From contig OZ025757.1 of NCBI GenBank assembly GCA_964019335.1, forward strand, positions 152,547 to 216,546: 64,000 nucleotides of DNA, in the 5' to 3' direction. The translations under genes and the position numbers were made by a program. Source of the stretch: Diplonema japonicum. Lineage: Eukaryota > Euglenozoa > Diplonemea > Diplonemida > Diplonemidae. Each line of letters opens with the position of its first letter. The first letter of the stretch is position 1. Positions 39,465-49,982 of this stretch are shown piece after piece. Under the pieces are notes generated by a model that was not told where the DNA came from, ran no database searches, and worked only from the letters and a program-made list of their open reading frames with translations.

Positions 39465-39834
39465 GCCTCGTCGGAGGAATAAAATGTACCCAACCCGAAA
39501 ATAAAAAAGATGCCTTTGAACCTGCAGTATGTGACAGGATCGCCTAGAAACTTTTTGGGGAGGGGATATTTTGACTATTTTTGGCCATCTGGGGCCATTC
39601 CGGCCCAAAGTGGGAATAAGTGCTTTACTATTTCCCCTTAAAATGCCACGGCATATCCCCAAGCTGACCGAAAGCAGTGAGGGGTGAGTGACTCAAATGA
39701 CGAAGAGTGAAATAAAACGACTTACTTGCCGCCAAATGAGCCATTATTTAACACTCGTAGGGCCCTCGTGCAAAAAAATTTGGGAACTCGAGTTAAATAA
39801 TGACTCATTATTTGTTGACAATGAATAGCTATTT
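39343..39834 (+). mobile_element. Terminal-inverted-repeat element, copy 4
   Basis: It directly follows copy 3. The left arm is ATTTCACCCTTCGTCATTTT, and the right arm at about 39682-39718. It carries the same tail as copies 2 and 3. It contains an A36 run (about 39427-39462). At about 39513-39550 there is a piece resembling the 3' end of the retrotransposon at 58165-58200 (CCTGCAGTATGTGACAGGAT vs CCTGCGGTATGTGGCAGGAC). Confidence 0.75.
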
Positions 39835-41378
39835 TTTTCTCTCTTTTTTTTCTCGCTCGAGTGCAATGGTAAAAAAAAAAAAAAAAAAAAGGGAAAAAAA
39901 AAATAATAATGAAGAAATAGTACTTGACAAAGAAAAAAAAATAACAAGTTTGCATTTGAATTCAAAAAAAAAAAAAAAAACTTTTCTTTGCATCCACAGT
40001 TGGGCTTTCCCTATCTTGGCCAGTTGTAAAGGACTCTTTTTTTCTTTTTTCTTTTTTTTTTTTTTGACTGGACAAAAACTGTGGAGTTGAAGAAGAAGAA
40101 AAAAGCGAGGTTTTCTCAAAAGAAAAAGGGAAAGTTTTTTTTTCTTTTTTTTTTTTTTCTTTTTTTTCTTCGGTCGTTTTTTTCTCATTTGCTATATATA
40201 AGGTGGGATCACTTACCTACCAATATAAGGACGAGAAAAAAAAGAGCTTTTTTTTTTTTTTTTTTTTTTTTTTTCGTAATTTTTTTTTATTATTTTTTTT
40301 ATAACATAAACGTTGGGATTTGGGACTAGGTCAAAATTGGTTGGCCTAAGTTCCTTGCAGATGCCTTGGTGGGGCCCAAACCACGAATTATAACCCTCGA
40401 GTGCCACGAACTCTGACTTTTTTCCCCTCCCTATTTTCCCGGGAAAAAAATTCCAAATCGATGCCTTATCGATACCTAACGATCTTGGGTATTTTATTAT
40501 CTCAAAAAAAAAAAAAAAATATATATATATAAATATACCAATAACGTAATGGCACTAATTGATAAACCGGCATATGTTATAAAATATATAAAAGGTTTTT
40601 TAATAGAAGAGAGGAAGGGGTGTAGGACAATAGAAATAAAAGGGGAGGGGGAAAGTCTTTTAGGGGGTTTCGTAAGAAAGGTGATCCCACCGAACCCTAA
40701 AAAAAGAAGGGGGAGGGGGGAAAAAAACACAAAGAAGGGAGGAAGGAAAACAAAGAGAAAAACTGCTACCAGAAGGTGATTAAATGTGTCTCTTTTTTTG
40801 TCCTGTCTTCCTGTCTAGAGTCCTTTTTTTTTTTTTTTTTCCTTAAAGAGAATCGGTTCAGGGGGTGACGTAAACACAAAGGGAAGGCGGCAGTTACTGC
40901 CACATGTACTGATATCAGATCAGTGGGGGAAAAAAAAAAAAGAAGAAAAAAAAAAAAGAAATTCTTCCCCGCTACGGTGGATGCCGTTCATAGTAAAAAG
41001 AAAAAAAAGGGGGGGAGGGGGCAGGTCACATGCAATATCTATCTAATGCGGAAAGTGCTCGAACACTTCGTCCGTGGAAAAAAAAAGGAAGAAATATATA
41101 TGAGTTAAAGGGTGTAGTTAAGAGACACCCTTTTTCATAAAAAGTTTTGTAGACCGCTACCCATCTTCGGGTGGTAGGACAGCGGAGGGAAGGGAGAGGG
41201 GGGGGAAAAAAAAAAGTCCCACTTAGCGAATTTTCACGGAGTGAACCTTTTTTTTTCCCCCCTCTTTTTTTTTTTTTTTTTTAAATCCCGACCTTTGCAT
41301 GTAACCCTCCCCTCTTCAAAAAAAAAAACTTTTTTTTTCGCAACTTTTTTTTTTTTTTTTCAAAAGTACCTTGTTCAG

Positions 41379-41421
<43 letters not shown>

Positions 41422-41427
41422 GTCTCG
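39835..41427. other. Intergenic, AT-rich with small hairpins, no gene
   Basis: Homopolymers throughout, a (TA)n tract at 40519-40531, an R2 fragment at 41093-41111, and two compact hairpins at 41107-41133 and 41154-41185. A plus-strand frame of 76 codons at 40549-40779 has no recognisable domain. No gene called. Confidence 0.55.
41107..41133 (+). other. Perfect 9-bp hairpin
   Basis: AAAGGGTGT pairs exactly with ACACCCTTT across a 9-nt loop. It is followed 20 nt later by CCGCTACCCATCTTCGGGTG..., itself self-complementary (CCGCT/AGCGG and ACCC/GGGT). It could be a small structured RNA or just a repeat end. Confidence 0.5.
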
Positions 41428-43295
41428 TTAACAAGCAAACAAAGAGTGCGGTGCCACCATCGTCGCCCTCCGACGGGGCGGCGGCGCCGGAGCAGTAGTC
41501 GAAGCAAGCGGGTTGTGGTAAGGCCGCCCGAAGCTCGAGACAGGCAACGCCCCAAGCTCCACAAGACTATCACGGTAGAACACCGGTGCAGGCATTATAG
41601 AACCAGCCTCCCCCAAATCATGCTGGCTGCCTAGCAACGAGAGTACCAACGAGGAGTTGACGCTGTCTTTTCTTCCGATCGACGAAGTTTTTGCTGCAAC
41701 ACTCAACTCGACATCTGTTGGCTCCACATGGCGCACCACATGCGTCTCCAGCCTGTCACCCTGGATATTATTCCCGCAGAAAAGAAAATGCGTGAGGAAC
41801 CTCCCCTTCCTCCCCTTGTCCTTCCAAACCGCGTATTCATCAATAACGAAAATAGAACAATTTCCAAGGGATTTTGCGAGGACAACCCACACAATATATA
41901 CAGCAATCTGCCCGGCGTAGAACGCAGCCCAGTGTTCTGTGGGGCGGTCGTCGTTCATGGCTATTAAAACTAATATTATCATTCCGAGCTCCACGGCAAC
42001 AATTGCGGTTTCAATTATGTTCTCATACGGTGCGAGATAAGGCTGGTAGTACAACAGCAGCGCGAGAAAACCAGCCAGCATTGCTGCGGTTCCGAGTCCT
42101 TTCGCCCAGCATTCTGTCAGGTTTCGGGGTTCCCATGCACCGATGACCGCTAAGCCGCACATTACGCCAAGCTCTGCTGTCATGAAATACCTCGCGGTCT
42201 CCTTGTAACCATCGTAAATTAATCGGTGAAGTTCGCACCATGCTCCATCGACGAGGCCTTCACCATGCGTCCATTCCCTGCTTCCCCATAACAACCAGTA
42301 CCATGGTTTCCGTCCTTCTGACGGAATAGGAACGACAGTCGCATGATCAACGCATTTCCTTGCAGTGTGGTATGTGAAGTATGGTAGGCCACATCCAAGT
42401 GCAATCATGTCGAGGATACCAATCGCTTTGTATGGTATTCCAGGGGAGTAGACCACCGCTGCCACGCATGAGAGAACGGCCCCACCGTACAAGAATGTAA
42501 CCGGTATGAGGATCCACCCGAACCTCGCCCTTGCTGCGAGATATGTTTTGTCGTGTTTCGAGAGGCCGTCGTGGACGACCTTTACTACAGTGGCGTCTTC
42601 GGTTTTGTGTTTGAGGTCGGAAAAACCCGTTCGTTGTGTCAGCCTCCTGCCGTACAATTGATGGTACATAACAAGTGCTATCCCGCACGAGACGACCAGC
42701 AGAACCGATTGTATCACGATAGATCCCACTACGGCTCCGTTGACATCAGGGTAGTCACCATCTCCTAGTTCAAGCCCCAATGGGTTCAGCGTTCTGTCGA
42801 GTTTTGTCCGTCCTTCACTTGGGCACAACATGGCTCGGGTTACGATTGACACCCTCGCCATGCCGCCTGCTGTGGCTGCCGAGACGGGGGCTACCACGCT
42901 GGATGCTAATATCACGGTTGTGGAGGCTTTTTGAGCGGTTTCGATTTGATCTTTGTTGGGGAGGACCCTCTCTTGGGAGGTGAGGTGTACATCTGACATG
43001 CAGCCTGCTGTCAGGTTTTCCATTATACAGCCGCATGACATGACACTTTTTTCGTCATTCGTGGTATTTTTGCACACGCCTTCCTTGGAGCCTGCCGTGA
43101 GCACCTCGTGGCTTAAGGTCATCGTCACGTCTTCGCTGTTAGGTGCGTAGGCTCGGAACTCCTCGTCCTTTACCAGAATCGAGATGGTGTTGTGCGATGT
43201 GAGTTCTGCTTGTACCAGCCGGTCGTTCACCTGCGCCCTTGCTGCCAGTCCGGACGGGGAGCCAACCCGCGAGGTATGCTGAAAAAAAAAAGGGT

Positions 43296-43331
<36 letters not shown>

Positions 43332-46300
43332 CCCGTTGATACCAATGTGATGTGCGGCCCTCCTCCATAAGGGCTGGTTCCCATCTTCCTCGACCCGCCA
43401 TCCCACGTCACGAGCACCACCAGTCCGCCGGACTCCCCAACGAAAGATCCGCCGACAAGTGTGATCAGCAACTTTGCCCCGTCGTTCTGAATTTCCAGGG
43501 AGCCGAACGGGCTCACTTCGGACAAGACAAGCCTCGTTGCAGGGGGTAAGACGGGTTGTCCTGTCGGAGCAAGGGTCGGCGCCACTGTGGGTTGCGCAGT
43601 TGCGTTTGGGGCCAATGTGGTAGGTATTGACGTGTTCGGGGCCAGTGTTAAAGGTACACCTGTAGGCTGTGTTGTGGTACTTGGCTGCGCAGTCAAGCCA
43701 GGTGCCGTGGTTGGTGCCGCCGTGGGGGCTGCTGTTGGGATACTTGTAGGCTGGCTTGTCGGGACAGAGGTGGGTAGCGCCGTAGGCGTTGATGTGGGAA
43801 CTGCAGTCGGCTGCGAGGTAGGACCCGCAGTAGGCAAGGCAGGTGGAACAGCTGTCGGAGCACTGGTTGGTGTTGCGGTAGGAGACACTGTTGGGGCTGC
43901 TGTCGGATTGGCCGTAGGCTGACTTGTTGGGACAGAGGTGGGTAGTGCTGTAGTAGCCGACGTGGGAACAGCAGTCGGCGCCAGAGTTGGCACTGCGGTA
44001 GGTATTGCAGTGGGCAAGGCAGTTGGAATAGCTGTCTGAGGTATTGCAGTGGGGACAGCTGTGATGGGTGCCACGGTCGGCACGGCAGTTGGAACCACTG
44101 TGGGAGTTGCCGTTGGAGCAGATGTGGGGGTGCTTGTAGGAACTGCAGTCGGTCCTGCTGCTGGGTTCATAGTAGGAACCAAAGACGGCACTGCAGTTGG
44201 AATAGCGGTGGGCTCAGCAGTGATAGGTGCCATGGTTGGCACGGACGTAGGAGCTGCTGTTGGATTGGCTGTAACTGGATTGGCAGTGGGGACAGCTGTT
44301 GGAGTGCTCGTCGGGGCTGCTGTAAGAATTGTCGGAGCTACGGCTGGCACTGCGGTAGGCGTGGCAGTTGGAACACTAGTAGGTATTGCAGTGGGCTGAG
44401 CTGTGGCAGGCACGGACTTTGGGCTCATCGTGTCCGGTGCCGATGTCGGTATTGCAGTGTCAGGTGCAGTAGTGTCAGGGAATGGTGTGTCAGGTGCCGA
44501 TGTTGGGACTGCAGTGTCAGGTGCGGTTGTGTCAGGGAATGGCGTGTCGGGTGCCAATGTTGGGACTGCGGTGTTGGGTGCGGTAGTGTCAGGGAATGGT
44601 GTGTCAGGTGCCGCTGTTGGGATTGCAGTGCTGGGTGCTGTTGTATCAGGGAATGGTGTGTCAGGTGCCGATGTTGGGACTGCGGTGTCAGGTGCTATTG
44701 TGTCAGGGAATGGCGTGCTAGGTGTTGATGGGTTTGCAGTGTCAGGTGCCGTTGTGTCGGGGAATGGTGTGTCAGGTGCCGATGTTGGGATTGCAGTGTC
44801 AGGTGCTGTTGTGTCAGGGAATGGTGTGTCTGGTGCTAATGTTGGGACCGCAGTGTTGGGTGCGGTAGTGTCAGGGAATGGCGTGTCAGGCGCCGATGTT
44901 GGAATTGCAGTGCTGGGTGCTGTTGTGTCGGGGAATGGCGTGTCAGGTGCTAATGTCGGGATTGCTGTGTCAGGTGCTGTTGTGTCAGGTGCGGTAGTGT
45001 CAGGGAATGGTGTGCTAGGTGCAGATGGGTTTGCAGTGTCAGGTGCTGTTGTGTCAGGTGCCGATGTATCAGGGAACGGTGTGTCTGGTGCCAATGTTGG
45101 GACAGCGGTGTTGGGTGCTGTTGTGTCAGGGAATGGCGTGTCAGGTACCGCTGTTGGGATTGCAGTGCTGGGTGCTGTTGTATCAGGGAATGGTGTGACA
45201 GGTGCCAATGTTGGGACTGCGGTGTCAGGTGCTGTTGTGTCAGGGAATGGTGTGCTAGGTGTTGATGGGTTTGCAGTGACAGGTGCCGTTGTGTCGGGGA
45301 ATGGTGTGTTTGGTGCCGTTGTTGGGATTGCAGTGTCAGGTGCGGTTGTGTCAGGGAATGGTGTGTTTGGTGCCGATGTTGGGACCGCAGTGTTAGGTGC
45401 GGTTGTGTCGGGGAATGGTGTGTCAGGTGCCGCTGTAGGGATTGCAGTGTCAGGTGCTGTTGTGTCAGGGAATGGTGTGTCAGGTGCCAATGTTGGGATT
45501 GCAGTGTTGGGTGCCGTTGTTGGGACCGCAGTGTCTGGTGCCGTTGTGTCAGGGAATGGTGTGTCAGGTGCCGTTGTTGGGACCGCAGTGTTAGGTGCTG
45601 TTGTGTCGGGGAATGGTGTAACAGGTGCCAATGTTGGGACCGCAGTGTTGGGTGCTGTTGTGTCAGGGAATGGTGTGACAGGTGCCAATGTTGGGACTGC
45701 GGTGTCAGGTGCTGTTGTGTCAGGGAATGGTGTGTCGGGTGCCAATGTCGGGACAGCGGTGTTAGGTGCCATTGTGTCGGGGAATGGTGTGTCAGGTGCC
45801 GCTGTTGGGACCGCAGTGTTAGGTGCCATTGTGTCGGGGAATGGTGTGTCAGGTGCCGCTGTTGGGACCGCAGTGTTAGGTGCTGTTGTGTCGGGGAATG
45901 GTGTAACAGGTGCCAATGTTGGGACCGCAGTGTTAGGTGCTGTTGTGTCGGGGAATGGTGTAACAGGTGCCAATGTTGGGACCGCAGTGTTAGGTGCCAT
46001 TGTGTCGGGGAATGGTGTGTCAGGTGCCGCTGTTGGGGCCGCAGTGTCTGGTGCCGTTGTGTCAGGGAATGGTGTGTCTGGTGCCAATGTTGGGACCGCA
46101 GTGTTGGGTGCCGTTGTGTCAGGGAATGGTGTAACAGGTGCCGCTGTTGGGACCGCAGTGTTGGGTGCGGTTGTGTCAGGGAATGGTGTGTCAGGTGCCA
46201 ATGTTGGGGCCGCAGTGTTAGGTGCTGTTGTGTCGGGGAATGGTGTAACAGGTGCCGATGTTGGGACCGCAGTGTCTGGTGCCGTTGTGTCAGGGAATGG

Positions 46301-47878
46301 TGTGTCAGGTGCCAATGTTGGGACCGCAGTGTTGGGTGCGGTTGTGTCGGGGAATGGTGTGACAGGTGCCGATGTTGGGACTGCAGTGTCAGGTGCGGTT
46401 GTGTCAGGGAATGGCGTGTCTGGTGCCGATGTTGGGATTGCAGTGTCAGGTGCTGTTGTGTCGGGGAATGGTGTGTCAGGTGCCAATGTTGGGACCGCAG
46501 TGTTAGGTGCCGTTGTGTCGGGGAATGGTGTGACAGGTGCCGTTGTTGGGACCGCAGTGTCAGGTGCCGTTGTGTCAGGGAATGGCGTGTCTGGTGCCAA
46601 TGTTGGGACCGCAGTGTTGGGTGCCGTTGTGTCAGGGAATGGCGTGTCTGGTGCCGATGTTGGGATTGCAGTGTCAGGTGCGGTTGTGTCAGGGAATGGC
46701 GTGTCAGGTGCCAATGTTGGGACCGCAGTGTTGGGTGCCGTTGTGTCGGGGAATGGTGTGACAGGTGCCGTTGTTGGGACCGCAGTGTCAGGTGCCGTTG
46801 TGTCAGGGAATGGTGTGTCAGGTGCCAATGTTGGGATTGCAGTGTCAGGTGCCGTTGTGTCAGGGAATGGCGTGTCTGGTGCCGATGTTGGGATTGCAGT
46901 GGGCTCCGCAGTGGGAAGCACATCGACGTAGTACCCGATGTTGTCCCCGTCAGCGAAAAACACTCTCAGCGGCGGGCCCGCATCAACCTTTATCCCAGGC
47001 TTGCCCGTGCCCCCCGTGGTGATGGTCTTGATGTTGGTGCCTGTGAGGTCAGAGACGAAAATGAAATCGTCATAGTTGACGTAAATACTACTCCCGAACT
47101 TAACTATGCCAATGTAAGGAGAGGAGGCAGGGTTGTTCGTGAGAGTAAACTCCGAGTCTAGAACAAGAGTACTGGTGAAGGTGTAGTGGCTCACGGTACC
47201 CGTGCTGAGCATGACGTAGACACCACCTGTCCCGTCGAGGGTGAGCCCCACGGCGGAGCTGGACGAGAGAGGAAGGTTTTTGTAGGGAGTGTTGCTGATG
47301 GGCTGCGCGACGGGGTTCGAGATGTCAAAGGCGAAGATGGCATCGCTTGTTGCTACCCAGAGGCGCTTCGTGGCACCATCTGCTTGGAGGCAGCACACAG
47401 TGTCGATGTTGTACTGGTCCTCGAATTGAAGTACGCTGGCACCGTTGGATCGTAGAGTGAAGAGGTGGCCAGAATTGCACCACAGGTACGCTCGGTCACC
47501 CGCAGCTGTTACATCATGGCAAGTCCCACCATAGGGGAGATCAACGGCTACCACAACTGGCGGTGCGGGTAGTGACATATCTAACACGTACGCCTTGCCA
47601 CTCCCACCGACTGCGAAGACGTACGCGGCGGGTCCTGGTGCTTTGTCAATGTCGTTGATGACATGCATTACGTCTTTAGCTTGATAGGAGGTGAGCCCGT
47701 TGGTCGGTGTGCCCACGTCGGGTGGGGAGGCTTTCTTAACTTTGTAAACGCCTTGCGCCGCGCTGGTCCCGAAAACCTCATCTCCTGAGAAAATGAAGTT
47801 CGCCGTGTTTGGTGCGGTCTGCACACCTCCCAGCTGGTAGGCCGCCAGCATTGCTGCACCCCATACCACCGCCGCCAT
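41428..47878 (-). CDS. Giant membrane protein: propeller-like head, Pro/Thr repeat stalk, seven-helix C-terminus (join 47878..43343, 43278..41428)
   Basis: Two long frames join cleanly when the 64-bp intron at 43279-43342 is removed (phase 0), giving about 2128 residues. I start at MAAVVWGAAMLAAYQLGG, a signal peptide, rather than the ATG 69 nt upstream, which adds a polar leader. Residues about 25-320 form a propeller-like head (AYVFAVGGSGKAYVLDMSLP, KRLWVATSDAIFAFDISNP). About 325-1146 are some 40 copies of a 20-residue unit (APDTPFPDTTAPDTAVPTSA), and about 1147-1435 are degenerate xPTxxPT repeats: a probable O-glycosylated stalk. A beta-rich region with seven or so cysteines follows. About seven hydrophobic helices lie in 1695-1981 (for example VGSIVIQSVLLVVSCGIALV), then a cytosolic tail. 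It is likely an adhesion-type surface protein. No receptor family is recognised. Confidence 0.85.
43279..43342 (-). other. 64-bp GT-AG intron built from an A34 and a T10 run
   Basis: On the coding strand the intron reads GTATCAACGGG, then A34, CCACCC, T10, CAG. Both boundaries fall between codons: exon 1 ends at 43343 (HITL) and exon 2 starts at 43278 (HTSRVGS). The removed length is not a multiple of three, and removal joins the two frames. The A34 and T10 tracts can pair and bring the splice sites together. Confidence 0.75.
43570..44440 (-). repeat. Degenerate Pro-Thr (xPTxxPT) coding repeat
   Basis: Encodes irregular repeats such as TAVPTSTPTSAPTATPTVVP. It is less homogenised than the adjacent 60-bp array and sits between that array and the membrane-proximal domain. 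Confidence 0.85.
44440..46905 (-). repeat. 60-bp tandem array encoding about 40 Pro/Thr/Asp 20-mers
   Basis: The unit APDTPFPDTTAPDTAVPTSA varies at D/N, V/I and S/L/T/A positions. Some units are shortened or fused (NPSTPSTPFPD). The array also stays open in one other minus frame and on the plus strand (842 codons). That is a by-product of the repeat. Confidence 0.92.
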
Positions 47879-48148
47879 GCCCCCGCCCTGATGTGTGTGT
47901 GGTGTGTTTGTAAAAAACTTCGGTGGATGAGCCATCCACTCCCCCACAGCAACTTCGACACAAAAAATATTATGGCAACCACCTCGAAGAAAGTTCGAAC
48001 TGGACGGAACGGAGGTGAGGACAGGCGAAGGGGAAAAGGAAGGTGCTCGATTTTTTGGAAAAGAAAAAAAATAAAAAAAAGAACAGGGAGAGAGGCAAAC
48101 CCGGGAATTCTAAAATTTTTAGTATTTTTAGAAACCTGTCTGACAATC

Positions 48149-48180
<32 letters not shown>

Positions 48181-48281
48181 AGAATAAAAGAAGGAGAAAA
48201 AAAAAAGATGGAAGAGGAGGACGGGGAGAAGAAGAAAAAAAAAAGAATGAAATCGCAGGAAGGGAGCAACAACAAATAATA

Positions 48282-48342
<61 letters not shown>

Positions 48343-49982
48343 CAGTACTAACTTAAGGGGAGTAGGGGGAGTGTTGGTTTAGACCCTTGTTATATAAGGA
48401 GGGGGTATGGGCCCGACTAGGTAGCTCTCAGCTCTCAGCTCCACTAGCGCCCATGATCCTCTTTTTTTTTTTTATTTGTATTTTCTTACAATTTCTCATC
48501 TCACATTGGAAGTCATCAGCTGAAGACAGAAGTTTGTTGTTTACCATAACCGTTAACCTCCTCCCCAAAAAGAAATTACTTATTCACTCGGAAAAAAAAA
48601 AAAGAAAGAAAAAAACCGGGGGGATCTTTCCAGCTGCTTAAAAACTCAGGTCTTAACCTATTTTTTTCTTGCACCCACAAAAAGACCTTAACCCCACAGG
48701 GAGGGGAGGGAGAGGGGGGGGGGGGTAAAACTTTACTTCAAGAAAAAAAAAAAGAAAAGAAAAAAAAAAAAAAAAAAGAAAAAAAAAAGCCACAGCAGTC
48801 ATCAAGAGTATCAGGAAATTATGAGCTTTCCCTGGGGGAGGGGGGAGTTGAACAGGCAAGCAGCGTCAATAAAAAAAATAAAACACCTCCCACCCCCACT
48901 GTAAAAAAGAAGGCTATCCCCAGGCTTTAGATTCGCACTATCTGATTAAGCCTGGAACACAAAAAAGAAAAAGAAAAATAGGGCGGGGGGGGTTTTCAAA
49001 AAGAAAAACTGTTACAACGGTAGGAAGTGTTTTTACCGACCTCACCAGAGAAAGGCAGATAGTGAAGCAACATTTTAAAATATCATTTGCAAAGTTCTCC
49101 TGTTCTCTCTCCCCCCCCCCCCCCCCCCCCTCACCCCAATTGCTCTAAAAAAGAAATGGGAGTGAGATCGGAAAACGTATAGAAAAGTTTTTTTTTTTTC
49201 TTTCTCGACTTTTGTTCACTAAAGTGAAGGAAGGAAGGAGATAAAAGTGACTGCGAAAAAAAAAAGAAGAAAAAAAACTCGATTTATTATTATTATTATT
49301 ATTTTTTGGACGCACTGCGATTGTGCAATGTTAAAAGCCTGGGGGAATGGCAGTACTCTATTTTTGGAGTTTTGTAGCCACAAGAATAAGGGGTGCTCTC
49401 GTTGTGGCCATGCATCTGTCCCCTTCTCAGTCATCACTTCCTCAACGCACCCAGTTAGTTTTTTTTTTTTTCATGCAAAGAAAATCTATAAAGAAACAGA
49501 AAGGGGCCCCCCCTTTTACTTATTGATTGGTGAAATCGAGTTCAGGTGGGTTGCATTCTTTGTTTATCCCCCCCCCCCCCCCCCCCTCCCTGAGAAACAG
49601 AGCCCCCTGGTAGGCTTAGGTCATTTGGGGAGGGGAGGGTCAACAATAAATTACATGTTTACGTAAAATAGACGGGCGTTATGTGGACAGTCTGGTAAAA
49701 AAAAAAAAAGAATTCGATAAAATTTCAGTGTGCAGCGGGGGGGGGAGGGGGAGGGGGGGGACCAGGTTTCTTTTTTTTGTTTTCCTAAAACTTACAAGGG
49801 GGAGGAGTGAGGGAGTTTATTTTCTTTTTTTTTTGGTTATCACAAGGGTTCTTTTGTTGCTATCGTTGTTTAGGTTTTTTTTTTTTTTGATTCTATTTGG
49901 AGGGGGGGAAATATGGGGAAGGGAATGAAAAAAAAAAACACCCAATTTTTTCTTTCCCCCCCCCCCCCCCCCTTTTATTCTT
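47879..49982. other. Intergenic, no gene
   Basis: It includes the longest homopolymer seen, A57 at 48284-48340. There are also C runs near 49111-49130 and 49567-49586, G-rich tracts, and the TTCGATAAAATTTCAGTGTG cassette at 49713-49734. Translated frames are Lys/Phe-rich only. Confidence 0.6.
48284..48340. repeat. Run of 57 A
   Basis: Uninterrupted A57, the longest homopolymer in the window, preceded by an AAT-rich tract. Confidence 0.95.

Noticed and set aside
40549-40779. 76-codon plus-strand frame (MALIDKPAYVIKYIKGFLIE)
   Set aside because: It has moderately normal composition at its start but becomes Lys/Arg-rich, has no homologue I recognise, and lies on the strand opposite to every real gene.
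43139-43342. Reading exon 1 of the giant gene through the A34 run to the stop at 43139
   Set aside because: It would give poly-Lys followed by out-of-frame sequence, while the intron model joins two frames exactly and keeps the cysteine-rich and membrane regions.
44440-46905. CRISPR-like array
   Set aside because: Units are contiguous, coding and Pro/Thr-biased with no unique spacers, and the genome is eukaryotic.
44950-46923. 657-codon second minus frame rich in His, Gln and Leu
   Set aside because: Another shadow of the same tandem array; it starts and ends where the array becomes irregular.
44403-46931. 842-codon plus-strand frame rich in SGNGVSGANVGTAVLGAVV
   Set aside because: It is the exact reverse of the 60-bp Pro/Thr array and stays open only because the repeat unit lacks stops in that frame. 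It has no signal, no domain and no unique sequence.
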